DNA of 64,000 nucleotides. Source: Diacronema lutheri (Eukaryota > Haptophyta > Pavlovophyceae > Pavlovales > Pavlovaceae). The position numbers and the translations under genes were made by a program. A model generated the notes under the pieces. It saw nothing but the letters and a program-made list of their open reading frames with translations. It was not told the origin of the DNA and searched no databases. The stretch covers positions 1 through 64,000 of the forward strand of contig JAGTXO010000005.1 of NCBI GenBank assembly GCA_019448385.1, given 5' to 3'. Within the stretch, counting starts at the first letter, position 1; the number at the start of each line of letters is the position of its first letter. Positions 34,074 through 43,077 of this stretch are shown here, piece after piece.

Positions 34074-34685
34074 TCAGCCCGCGTGGTCGACGATGATGGC
34101 GAGGTTCTGCGTCGCGGCTGCTGTCACTGATAGCGTCGATGCCCACACGCGATGAGCGCTCGACTCAAGCAGCACCACCTCAAAATGGCGCAAGCCGTTT
34201 GCGGGCTCTTGTATGTGGCCTTCGAACGCCTCGAGTGCGCACTTGGCGCTCAGCGACAGCGGCCATCCTCGCACGCCACATCCAATCGCGGGCATCGCGA
34301 TCGAGCGCGCGCCCGCGGCCTCCGCCGCAACGACGGCGCTTGCGTAGCATGCACGAAGCAATCGGGCCGGGCTGCCGTCGTCGCTCGCGCTGCGCGCGCC
34401 GTAGAACCGGTCGGGCGCGAGCACATGCACAACCAAATCGGCGGCGAGCGCCCCTGCGCAGGTGACGACCGCCGCGCAAGGCGCAAGTGGCAGCCCGGAA
34501 ATGCGCTGCACAGCGTCTGCGAGCGTGGGACCCGCGGCCGCGCGTATGGCGCCGTCCGCGCTGCTCCGCCCTGCAAACTGCCAGTGCATGGGATTCGCTT
34601 CGCCAGCGAGGTGCGCGTTCGCCGAGGTCACGATCGCCTCTGCTCTGCGACGCGCGATGCATCCGTGCACAATTCGAACCGCCAT
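34074..34685 (-). CDS. Macrodomain protein (ADP-ribose binding or hydrolysing)
   Basis: 203 residues from ATG 34685 (MAVRIVHGCIARRRAEAIVT). The macro fold is seen as EAIVTSANAHLAG, ADGAIRAAAGP, a VVTCAGAL strand, a VVHVLAP strand, LLRACYASAVVAAEAAG and SIAMPAIGCGVRGWP, the last being the ligand-loop motif. Length matches single-domain macro proteins of the MacroD/AppR-1-p type. It probably binds or removes ADP-ribose; the Asn of the SANAHL loop is conserved. The start codon lies inside a perfect 9-bp inverted repeat. It is convergent with the RING gene and in tandem with the homeodomain gene. Confidence 0.85.
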   Translation of the reverse strand: MAVRIVHGCIARRRAEAIVTSANAHLAGEANPMHWQFAGRSSADGAIRAAAGPTLADAVQRISGLPLAPCAAVVTCAGALAADLVVHVLAPDRFYGARSASDDGSPARLLRACYASAVVAAEAAGARSIAMPAIGCGVRGWPLSLSAKCALEAFEGHIQEPANGLRHFEVVLLESSAHRVWASTLSVTAAATQNLAIIVDHAG

Positions 34686-34700
34686 CGCAAAATGGCGGTT
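34678..34700. promoter_or_regulatory. Perfect hairpin across the macrodomain start codon
   Basis: AACCGCCAT (34678-34686) and ATGGCGGTT (34692-34700) are perfect inverted repeats with a 5-base loop, and a third AACCGCCAT copy follows at 34703-34711. The ATG of the macrodomain gene is read from the left arm on the minus strand, so the mRNA can fold with its start codon in the stem. AAAATGGCGG also resembles a YY1-type site, by appearance only. Confidence 0.6.
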
Positions 34701-34731
34701 CAAACCGCCATCCGTGCACAATGCATCCGCG

Positions 34732-34812
34732 ACTGGTGAGTGTAGGGCACAGGGGGTTGAGCGAGCCGTGCGCTACACTCACCAGTTGACCCAACCCCCC
34801 AGGGGCACGGCT
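34732..34812. repeat. Three interleaved inverted repeats upstream of the macrodomain gene
   Basis: Arms: ACTGGTGAGTGTAG 34732-34745 with its complement 34773-34786; GGGGGTTG 34752-34759 with 34792-34799; AGCCGTG 34764-34770 with 34806-34812. All are perfect. The right arms occur in the same order as the left arms, so the pairs interleave with a constant offset of about 41 bases rather than nesting. Confidence 0.75.
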
Positions 34813-34845
34813 TTCTTGCTCAGCGTATACAGCTGGTTGTGCAAA

Positions 34846-35448
34846 CTATACAGAGCTTGCATGCAGCGCGGCGACGCTGCCGCCCAGCGCAGCATGCAGC
34901 ATGCAGCCGGCGCGGCATGCAGCCGGCGCGGCGACGCTGCCGCCCAGCGCGGGTCGGAGCAGCACCGACATTTGGAAAGGCGCGCTGGGGCAATCGGTCG
35001 CGCCCACGACGAGCAGCTTGGAGGCGTCGTCGCGCTCTGCGCGCGAGGGCTTGGCTGCGTTTGAGACGAGCGAGCAGAGTGCAAACGCCGCCTCCTCGGC
35101 TTTCTTGCACATGCGTGCGCGCCTCCGCGAACGGTGGTTCTGGAACCAGATGCGCACGGAGTGCGCAGGAAGGGCGACATGCTCAGCGATCTCAGCAACC
35201 GCTGCCTTGGTTGGGATCGGCTCGCGCTCAAACGCGACGACGAGGATCGCGACCTGCTCGGCGGTAAAGACCCGCCTGCCGCCCCGTGTCGTGCGCTTGC
35301 GCGTCGGCGCGTCGGACGCGTTCGCCGTGCTAGCCGATGGCACGCTCGATGACGCCTGCTCCGCGTGGTTCCCCTCGCCTACCGTCGCGTCCGACGGTGC
35401 GCTCGACCACCCGACGTCCGCAATGTTTGCCCTTGTGGAACACCGCAT
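34846..35448 (-). CDS. Homeodomain transcription factor
   Basis: 200 residues from ATG 35448. The homeodomain occupies about residues 50-112: basic arm RKRTTRGGRRVFTAEQ, helix 1 VAILVVAFER, helix 2 KAAVAEIAEHV, and recognition helix VRIWFQNHRSRRRARM with the invariant W, F and N. It binds DNA in the nucleus. The C-terminal tail is encoded by a 60-bp period duplication (34866-34950) giving repeated Ala/Gly/Cys-rich text. Upstream reading to 35787 is open but less convincing, so the internal Met is preferred. No TALE insertion is seen between helices 1 and 2. Confidence 0.8.
   Translation of the reverse strand: MRCSTRANIADVGWSSAPSDATVGEGNHAEQASSSVPSASTANASDAPTRKRTTRGGRRVFTAEQVAILVVAFEREPIPTKAAVAEIAEHVALPAHSVRIWFQNHRSRRRARMCKKAEEAAFALCSLVSNAAKPSRAERDDASKLLVVGATDCPSAPFQMSVLLRPALGGSVAAPAACRAGCMLHAALGGSVAALHASSV
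34866..34950. repeat. Direct repeat, 60-bp period
   Basis: GCGCGGCGACGCTGCCGCCC plus AGCGC occurs at 34866-34890 and again at 34926-34950, with CATGCAGC elements repeated between them. It lies in the 3' coding end of the homeodomain gene, where its two copies encode the same ALGGSVAA text. Confidence 0.8.
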
Positions 35449-35524
35449 GTTCGCGCCTGAATTCCGATGCTGACCGCTGATTTTTGCGAGAAGGGTCCAG
35501 AGTACCCTGGCGAACGAACCCTGC

Positions 35525-38448
35525 CTACACCAGTGCGGGCTCGCGCTCGTCGTCGAGCGCCGGTGCATCGCGACGTGTGCGCTCGGCGACGCGCCGCGTC
35601 TCGTCGCTCTCGCGATCGCTGTCGCTGCCGCTTTCGAGCTGCAGGTCGGCACCGTGCTTTTGCAGCGCGCCTCCTCTTGTCGCCACGTCCGACTCAAGCG
35701 GCTGGCACTCCGCCGCTCGTGTGGCGCGACGGTGTACGGCTCGCACAATGTGTGGCACAGCGCCTCCAAACTCTGGGCGCGCGTCAAAGGGCGAGCCGGA
35801 TCCGTAGCGGAGCTCCTCGCGCAGCTCGAAGAGCGCGTGCCTGCGCTCGCCCGCTGTCAGCGTCGCCGTCTCAATCGCGTTGCGGATCGTCGAGACGGGT
35901 GCCGCCATGAATCGCAGCAGCGGCACAGAGACGACGGCGCGCTCGTACTGCGCGTGCAGCTCCTCGCGGAAGGGCAAGGGCATGCCGTCCGAAAGCACGA
36001 TCGGGATGCAGCCCTGCATGCGCGCGGCGCGCACGCCGCCGCCACGCGAGGCGCGACGGCGCAGCACAGGGCGGAGGACGGTGGAGGACGGCGGAGGACG
36101 GCGGGGGCGGCGGAGGGAATGGGGGTTCGGGGAGGCGGGTAAGGGCCTACCAATTGCGGCGCGCGTGCCACCGTGAACATGCGAGCGCGCTGGCTTACGC
36201 ACCGCGAGCACGGCGTCGTAGAACCTACGTGACGTGAGCGTGTCGCCGCGCGGCACGAGGCAAAACTGTCGCGGCAGGGTGCCGGGGGGGGGGGGGGGGG
36301 GGGGGCATCACGATCGACGACCTGCATGCCGGTCACATCACGGCGCTCAGTGGCGTCCGCGGCGTGCCGCATTCGCGGGGGGCGCCGCGCAGTGGGCGGC
36401 CGGACCTGCGCAGATTGGATTTCGGCCGCGTATTCCGCCGTGCTGCGCCCCTCGCGCGGCACGCCCTCGGTGGCCTTCAGCAGGCGGCGAGAGATCCCTG
36501 ATTTGACTGGCAGCAGCTTGATGACAGAGCGCGGGATCTGAAGAGCCCGACCGACAGGAGAGAGAGGGGAGAGGTGAAGCGCGAGCGCGAGCGCGTGAGG
36601 CCAAGGCAGCGCGTGGGAGGCACGGTGAGCACGCGCACCTCGGCTGCGAGCTTGATCAGCTTGACGCGTACGTCCTGCCCTTTTGGATCCTTCTTGTTCA
36701 GCTCGTGCCCAGCGTTGTTCGAGTAGGTGCCGCGGAAATAGAGCGAAATGTGGCGTTGCGTGCCCCAGACGTCCTGGGCACCCACTCCGAACACGCCCAA
36801 CCCCGCGAAGTACCCAGCGATAGGTCGAGCACGCGCAAACAGTCAGCAGCTGCGCACGCGCACGCGCGCGCACGCACACGCACGCACGCGCACGCACGCA
36901 TGCACACAAGCGCAGCCAGAGCTGGTACGTGGCGCACACGGCCGCCACGCCCGAGCCAGCAGCGCGGCGGGCGGCGAGGCAGCACGGTGGCCAAGCGCCA
37001 AGGCCCTCCCGCTGCCGAGATGGCACAAAGAGGGCGCGGCGAGGCAAGCGAAGGGGGCGCAAGCGAACGGGGCGCGACCGCGCAAGCGCCTCCACGCACA
37101 CCTGAAAGTCCACCATCCTACCCTCGCCGGGCTCGCCGTCAGCGGCGCGCAGCGTGAACGCAGGCGCGGTCGTGTCCGGCTCGGAGGTCCTGCCGCCTCC
37201 GCGCGAGCGGAGAGGCGGTAACCCCAGCTCTGCGCGCAGCACGCCCTCCATTGCTGCCCCTGCCAGTCTCGAGTGCGCAAAGTAGGGCACAATGACTCGC
37301 GCGCACCAGTCGAGCCCGCCCCAGCTCTCCTCATTGGCGATCATCGAGCCGCGCAGCGAGCGGCGCAGCTCGTCACCGAGCGCCGATTGCGCGCGGGGGC
37401 CCGCCGCCACCACAAAATGGCGGCCGGGCACGCGCTGCCAGTGCGCCGACCCGCGCAGCGCGGCGTTGGCCTTGCGCATCCGCTGCACGAGTGCGCGACG
37501 GCGCACGAGCAATGTGTGAGACGTACGCGCGCAAGAGGGGCATGCGGACGGCCGCTACTACACCCGCACGCCCGCAAAGCGCACGGACGGCTACGCGCGC
37601 GGCGCGGTGCACCTCGTCGTGCGTGCCCTGTCCGCACGCGTTGCCCACCAATTTGGAGAGCAGGGGCCACACCGGCACGAGGAAGATCTCGGCGTCCATG
37701 GCCTGGCTCACGCGCGCGGGGTGCTGCAGTACCGCAACGAGCCGTGCCGCGAGGGTCCCGCGCGTGAGCGGCTGGCAGCGCGCGGCCCCGCGAGACAAGC
37801 GCGCGCGCGCGCGCGCGCGCTGTGCGGCACAACAGCCGACGCCAAAAGGGCGTGGCGGCGACGCACGTGCATCAAGAACTGCGTCGCCCAGATCTCGGGC
37901 GCAACGTGGTCCATGCCTGGGTGCTCATCGCACGCCCACGGTTCGCACGAGTGGCGCTTGTGGAAGCAGCCGAGGAGGTTGGAGAAGTTGAAAGCGCCGT
38001 GTGCGTAGACGAAGAAGGGCGGCAAGCTCTTCTTCTGCGCGCGGCGCAGCCGGCGCGCCTCGTCCGGCCACGCCGCGGCGCGCGCGCGCGCGTCCGCGTC
38101 GCGCTCCAGGCCGTAAGCCTCGTACGGGAAGTCGTCGCGCGAGGCGGAGGCGGTCGCGGCCGCGGCAAGACGCGCAAGCTCAGCCATCGTCAGTGGCGTC
38201 GAGCCTGCCGCGTCAGGAGCGCGCTCAGCGCGCCAGCGATCCTGCGCGCGCGCGGCACTCGCGCCCGCGCGCACGCCGCGCGCGACGCGCCGCGGCGCGC
38301 CGATCGACTGCGAGAGCGCGCGGCGGTTCGCGACTGTGAGGCACACGAGCGCGAGCCCGACGCAGGCGATGACGGCGACCACGCGCCACTTGCCGCGAAT
38401 GGCTGCCGCGCTGCGGACGCGCGCCGACCACGACCTCGCGGCCGTTGC
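35525..38448 (-). CDS. Exostosin-family (GT47) glycosyltransferase, seven or more exons
   Basis: Exons on the minus strand: up to 38448-37867, 37723-37613, 37482-37102, 36773-36639, 36537-36406, 36265-36203 and 36013-35525. The internal ones preserve frame with GT-AG introns. A signal-anchor helix (WRVVAVIACVGLALVCLTVA) near the start gives a type II Golgi topology. Exostosin features follow: FFVYAHGAFNF, AMDAEIFLVPVW, GRHFVVAAGP, RHISLYFRGTY, FCLVPRGDTLTSRRFYDAVL and GCIPIVLSDGMPLPF. Such enzymes transfer sugars onto glycans in the Golgi; donor and acceptor cannot be read. A 22-base C tract precedes the acceptor of the sixth exon. The first exon and start codon are not resolved, as the frame runs up to the divergent gene at 38461. 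Confidence 0.8.
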
Positions 38449-38460
38449 CTGCGCACAGCA

Positions 38461-38981
38461 ATGGCGACGTCCGTAAGGCCCGTCGATTACGCGCGATGGG
38501 ACAACTTCGCGGACTCGGACGAGGAGGAGGAGCGGCCGACACAGGCGGAGCGGATCAGCGCGCATATCGATTTGGAGCACACGCAGCGCGTCAATGAGCA
38601 GGAGGACGAGCTCGCCGCCGCACGCGCGCAACTCGCCGCGTTGCGCCAGCAGCGCAAGGCGCTCGACGAGGCGACGCGCGCGCAGAGCTCGACGGCGGTG
38701 GGATCGTCGCAATGGATGCTCATCGGTGGCTCCTCGTTTGCGCGCGTGCCGTCGCAAAAGGTAGCGCAGACCTTGGCGAACGGTGCGCGCGCACGCTCCT
38801 GGCGCCTGGCGCTGCACGGCGCGCGCGCGCGCCGGCCTCACGCTCGCGCGCGGCGCGGCGCGGCGCGTGGCTCGCGCGCGCAGAGCAACGCAAGGTCATC
38901 GATGCTATACGTGAGCTTGAGGTCTCCGTCAACCGGCTCTCCGCCCAGGTGAAGCGGCTGCGGAGCCGTGGTGCGACATGA
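38461..38981 (+). CDS. Prefoldin-like coiled-coil protein, two exons
   Basis: Exons 38461-38782 and 38884-38981 around a 101-bp intron (GTGCGC..GCGCAG, phase 1), 139 residues. The N-terminus VDYARWDNFADSDEEEE has the look of small chaperone cofactors. A first helix (EQEDELAAARAQLAALRQQR), a short hairpin (QWMLIGGSSFARVPSQKVAQ) and a second helix (QRKVIDAIRELEVSVNRLSA) make a prefoldin-beta-like plan; PDRG1 or prefoldin 4-like relatives are possible. It is likely cytosolic, in protein folding. It is divergent from the exostosin gene with almost no spacer. Confidence 0.6.
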
Positions 38982-39009
38982 TTCTTCGCAAGTGAGAGGT
39001 CTACGGCGA

Positions 39010-40005
39010 TCACGCGCGAAACCGACTCGCGCTGCGCGGCGCCGCGGCGACATGCAGCGTGCTAAACCTGCGCACGACCGCGCCGAGCGCGTTGCCGCCC
39101 GCCTGCATCACAAAGACCCACACGTCGTGGCCTCCGAGCCGCCGGTACACGCCCGGTGCGGCCGCGAGCCACGCCCACACCGCCGCGCTCCACCCCTCCC
39201 GAAACCGCTCGTTGCGCGCGACGCGACCGCGCGGGTGGCAGCCGAGGCGCTCCCAGAAGCCCGGCTCGTAGCGCAGCGCGAGCTCGAGCTCGACGACCCA
39301 TTTGGCGCTCTTCCAGCCGTACAGCGCGGGGAACACGAGCCGCGGGCCGCCGTGCTCCATCGGCACCGGCTGCCCGTCGAACGCAAGCGCGAGGAAAGCG
39401 TCGGCCGCCATCGCATCCTCGCGCGCGACGGGCACCGTGTAGCCGTCGGCCGCGCGCTGCACGAGCCAGTCCCACTCGGGCGCGGTGCCGCCGTTCGCGG
39501 CGCTCAGCTTGGGGTGCGCGAGCACGCTCGTCAATGGCACGCCATCGAACGTGAGCCCGAGCGCCGTCCAGCCCGTCACGCAGTGCCAGGCGTGGCCCTC
39601 GTACCGACGGACGCCGAGCGCTTCGATGTCGCGCATCTTCAGCTCGACAGACGCTCCGCCCGGCGCGCGCACGGCCAGCGACCAGTCGGTCGGATCGAGC
39701 GCGTAGGCGCCAGGCGCAGGCCTCAGACCGAGGTCGAGCACGATCCACTTCTTCGCCGCCGTCTGCCCGTCGGGCAGCCCTGCGGACTGCCCGCGCGTAG
39801 CGCCGCGCACGGCGGCCGCTCGCGCGCGCTCCTTCTTGGCGATCGCGCGCTGCACGGAGCGCTGGGAGGTGAGCGCGCCCGTGTCAGCGCCTATCGGCCG
39901 GGGGCGGAGGCGCCGCCACCCGTGGACGGCCGCGACGAGCGCGCCCACGGCGGCCCAATAATACGCCATCGACTCCATCGTGATCTCCGTCGTATCCTCC
40001 CCCAT
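39010..40005 (-). CDS. Membrane-anchored molybdopterin oxidoreductase (sulfite oxidase/MsrP-like)
   Basis: 331 residues from ATG 40005. An N-terminal hydrophobic helix (MAYYWAAVGALVAAVHGW) precedes a sulfite-oxidase-family catalytic domain: DWSLAVRAPGG, the molybdenum-ligand Cys in HCVTGWTALGLTFDGVPL (Cys about residue 142), FDGQPVPMEHGGPRLVFP and LYGWKSAKWVVELEL ending GFWERLG. There is no heme-binding cytochrome b5 domain and no dimerisation domain, so it is closer to MsrP/YedY-type or orphan SUOX-fold proteins than to plant sulfite oxidase. The substrate is unknown. It is divergent from the acyltransferase gene with 71 bp between starts. Confidence 0.8.
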   Translation of the reverse strand: MGEDTTEITMESMAYYWAAVGALVAAVHGWRRLRPRPIGADTGALTSQRSVQRAIAKKERARAAAVRGATRGQSAGLPDGQTAAKKWIVLDLGLRPAPGAYALDPTDWSLAVRAPGGASVELKMRDIEALGVRRYEGHAWHCVTGWTALGLTFDGVPLTSVLAHPKLSAANGGTAPEWDWLVQRAADGYTVPVAREDAMAADAFLALAFDGQPVPMEHGGPRLVFPALYGWKSAKWVVELELALRYEPGFWERLGCHPRGRVARNERFREGWSAAVWAWLAAAPGVYRRLGGHDVWVFVMQAGGNALGAVVRRFSTLHVAAAPRSASRFRA

Positions 40006-40076
40006 ACCTACCGACTCGACTCCTCCGACTCGACTCGAGGAGGCGGCGGGTTTTCCGGTCCGCACGCCCGGTCGCC

Positions 40077-41987
40077 ATGAGGGTCGCCGCCGTGGACACG
40101 GGGAGCACCACATTCCTGCAATCAATCGGATGCCTGTGGGTGTCGCTCGGCATCACGATCACCTGCCAGGCGTACGGGATGCCCCCCTTTTACGCCGTGC
40201 TCGTCTCGTTGCCGCTCTACCTCTTGTGGATGTACATCTCGATCCCGGCGTCGGTCATGATGACCAACGTGATGCTGCTGTGCGTCGACCTCTTCTTCCG
40301 CGACGTGACGTCGCGCAACACCTTCAAGGTGCCGTCCAAGTCGCCCGTCCTCTTCGTGTGCGCGCCGCACGGCAACCAGCTCATAGACCCGCTCGTCGTG
40401 ATGCGCACAAACCCGCGGCAAGTTGGCTTCCTGTGCGCGGCCAAGACGATGCGCAAGCAGGTGATCGGGTACATTGCGAGGGCGCTCGACTCGATCCCGG
40501 TCGAGCGCGCGCAGGACCTCCGGCGCAAGGGCACCGGCACCGTCGAGTTGGACGGCGACTTCGTGCGCGGCGCGGGCACGCGCTTCATCGCCGAGCTGCA
40601 CGCGCGCGATCGGATTTCGCTCGGCGCGCATGAGCTGCAGGTGGCCGAGGTGCTGAGCGACACGGAGGCACGGCTCAAGGCGCCGCCGCCCGCCGACGCG
40701 CTCGCGCCCGCCGACGCGCCCTCGCGCCCCTTTCACATTGTGCCGCACATCGACTCCACTGTCCTGTATGAGGCGGTCTTCGAGCGGCTTGGCGCGTCCG
40801 AGTGCGTCGGCATCTTCCCCGAGGGCGGCTCGCACGATCGGACGGAGCTGCTGCCCCTCAAGATGGGCGCGTCGCTCATGGCGCTCGGCGCGAGCGCGCG
40901 CTTCCCCGGCCTGCCCATTCGCGTCGTGCCTGTCGGGTTGCACTATTTTAAAGGACATCGCTTCCGCGGCTCCGTGCTCGTCGACTACGGCGAGCCGCTC
41001 GACGTGCCTGCCGAGCTGGTCGCGGACTACGAGCAGGGCGGCGCCAAGATGCAGGCGGCGTGCACCAAGTTCCTCCACGTCATCGAGCAGGCGCTCACCT
41101 CCGTAACGATCTCGGCGCCGGACTACGCGACGCTTGAGCTCTTCTGGATGATGCGCAGGCTGCACGTGCAGATCACCGTCGAGCGGACGGGCGCGCGTCC
41201 GACGCTCGCGGAGCAAGTCGCGCTCACCAAGGCGTTCTCGCAGGCGTGGGTTAAGGTGGCCGAGCGGCCGGGCACCGCCGCGCTGCAACGTCTCGTTGCC
41301 TCATACAATCAGCAGTTACGACTGTATGGCATTAAGGACTACCACGTCGAGGCGAGCACGGCGATCGCGACGTCGACGCTGCTCAACGCGCTCTTCCTCG
41401 CCGCGCGGATGGTCTTCAACGGCCTCGCCGCGCTGCCTGGGCTACTGCTTGGCCTGCCGCTCCTCGTTGTGACGCGGTATGTTTCCGAAACCGAGCGCCT
41501 CAAGGCCCTCAAGTCGTCGAGCGTGAAGATCTCAGGCCGCGACGTCGTCGCGACGTACAAGGTGCTCATCTCGCTCATCCTCACGCCCGTGCTCCACGTC
41601 ATGTACACGGCGGCGGTCTGGCGGTTCGTCTCTCAGCGCGCCGCCGTCGCCTACATGTTCTTCTCGCCCTTCGTCTGCTGGGGCGCCGTGCGGTGCGCGG
41701 AGTCGTCGAAGCTTGCGTACCGCGAGGCATGGGCGATCGTCTCGCTCGTGCTCAAGCCGACGGGTCTGCACCACCTGCAGCAGGTGCGGCATGAGATCAA
41801 GGCGGGCGTCCTCGGCCTCTTCAACGACATTGGCGAGATCCGCAAGACGGATAGCAGCGCGGGCGTTGGCGGCGAGCAGCACGGCGCGCTCACGCCCGAA
41901 CCGCCCGAGCAATGGGTTGAACTGTGCGATCGGCTGCGGCAAGACTCTCTCCGGCTGCGCCGCTCGGGCATCCCGCGCGAGCTCTGA
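40077..41987 (+). CDS. Glycerol-3-phosphate / dihydroxyacetone-phosphate acyltransferase (GPT2/SCT1 type)
   Basis: 636 residues, single exon. The acyltransferase block I is PHGNQLIDPLVVM (His about residue 98), the form seen in yeast Gpt2/Sct1. Block III is IFPEGGSHDRTELLPLKMG (from about residue 247), and RVVPVGLHYFKGHRFRGS is the last block. Membrane segments flank the domain: residues about 35-75 before it, and two or three C-terminal hydrophobic stretches (LPGLLLGLPLLVVT; VLISLILTPVLHVMYTAAVW). It performs the first acylation of glycerolipid synthesis at the ER. Length is a little shorter than the fungal enzymes (about 740). Confidence 0.9.
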   Translation: MRVAAVDTGSTTFLQSIGCLWVSLGITITCQAYGMPPFYAVLVSLPLYLLWMYISIPASVMMTNVMLLCVDLFFRDVTSRNTFKVPSKSPVLFVCAPHGNQLIDPLVVMRTNPRQVGFLCAAKTMRKQVIGYIARALDSIPVERAQDLRRKGTGTVELDGDFVRGAGTRFIAELHARDRISLGAHELQVAEVLSDTEARLKAPPPADALAPADAPSRPFHIVPHIDSTVLYEAVFERLGASECVGIFPEGGSHDRTELLPLKMGASLMALGASARFPGLPIRVVPVGLHYFKGHRFRGSVLVDYGEPLDVPAELVADYEQGGAKMQAACTKFLHVIEQALTSVTISAPDYATLELFWMMRRLHVQITVERTGARPTLAEQVALTKAFSQAWVKVAERPGTAALQRLVASYNQQLRLYGIKDYHVEASTAIATSTLLNALFLAARMVFNGLAALPGLLLGLPLLVVTRYVSETERLKALKSSSVKISGRDVVATYKVLISLILTPVLHVMYTAAVWRFVSQRAAVAYMFFSPFVCWGAVRCAESSKLAYREAWAIVSLVLKPTGLHHLQQVRHEIKAGVLGLFNDIGEIRKTDSSAGVGGEQHGALTPEPPEQWVELCDRLRQDSLRLRRSGIPREL

Positions 41988-42105
41988 CGGGCGGGCGGGG
42001 GCGGACGGCACGGTCTGCGGGTGCCTGCGCGGGCGCTGCCCTGATGACCTTGGCGACGCGGGTACGAAGCCGCCTTTTGTAAAGCAATTTCTCTACTCCC
42101 TCCCT

Positions 42106-43003
42106 TCAGAACGGCACGCCCTGCCCCTTGGACGCGTACTTCTCGTAGTTGAACGCGACCTTCTCCCAGTTGACCACGTTGAACCACGACGAGATGTACT
42201 CAGGGCGGCGGTTCTGGTACTTGAGGTAGTACGCGTGCTCCCAGACGTCGAGGCCGAGGATCGGGACCATCTTGGTCTCGCAGCCGCCGTCCATGAGCGG
42301 GTTGTCCTGGTTGGGCGTCGTGTCGATCGCAAGCTTGCCGTCGGGCTTGACGCCAAGCCAGCACCAGCCCGAGCCGAAGCGGCCGGCCGACTTGGCGGAG
42401 AACTCCTCCTTAAACTTGTCGAACGAGCCAAACGCCTCGTCGATCTTGGCGGCGAGGGCGCCGGTCGGGCCCTTGCCCGTCGCCGGGCCCATCTCCTCCC
42501 AGAAGAGCGCGTGGTTGTAGTGGCCGCCACCGCTGTTGCGCACGGCGCCGCCAGCCGAGATCGCGTCCTTCTGCAGCTCGAGGATGCTCTTCGCCGGCTT
42601 GCCCTCGAGCGCCTTGTTCACGTTGGCCACGTACGTCGCTGCGGCGCGCGCGCGGACCAGCGCGGCGCGCAGCGCGTGAGCCGACGCGCAGCGCGCGCGC
42701 GGAGAGGGCGGCGCGCGCGCAACAGCGCGGACCGTGGTGCTTGTCGTGGTGAAAGCGCATCGTCGCCGCGTCGATGTACGGCTCGAGCGCCTCGTAGTCG
42801 TACGGCAAGTCAGGGAGCGTGTACTCGGCAAGCGCGGGCGCGGCGATGAGCGCGCTCGCGACGCCGGCGAGCATGCCGCGGCGGCCGAGCTTGGCCGCGG
42901 CGTCGGCGACAGGCGAGACGCGCGAGCTGGCCGCCCGGCTGGTCGGCATCTGCAGCGCCGAGGCGCCGGCGACGATCAGCGAGGCGAGCACAACCTTCGA
43001 CAT
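42106..43003 (-). CDS. Plastid superoxide dismutase, Mn/Fe type, with twin-arginine lumenal signal
   Basis: Exons 43003-42733 and 42638-42106 around a 94-bp intron (phase 1) give 267 residues; the join restores [14 protein letters not shown]. Metal ligands are the His in FHHDKHH, the second His in [11 protein letters not shown], and Asp and His in [10 protein letters not shown]. GGGHxNH and [18 protein letters not shown] favour the Mn subtype. The precursor has a signal peptide ([16 protein letters not shown]), a basic transit stretch, then [21 protein letters not shown], a twin-arginine signal ending in an ALA cleavage site. This predicts import to the plastid and Tat export to the thylakoid lumen, to remove superoxide. 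It is divergent from the deaminase gene. Confidence 0.9.
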
Positions 43004-43077
43004 GTTCCGATGTTCGCTTGCGTGAAGACGGGGGCCGGTGGGCGGCGGGCGGACCGGACCTTCTCAACTTGTTTGCG

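Noticed and set aside
34901-35473. Plus-strand ORF of 190 residues
   Set aside because: It is antisense to the homeodomain gene, whose recognition helix is unmistakable.
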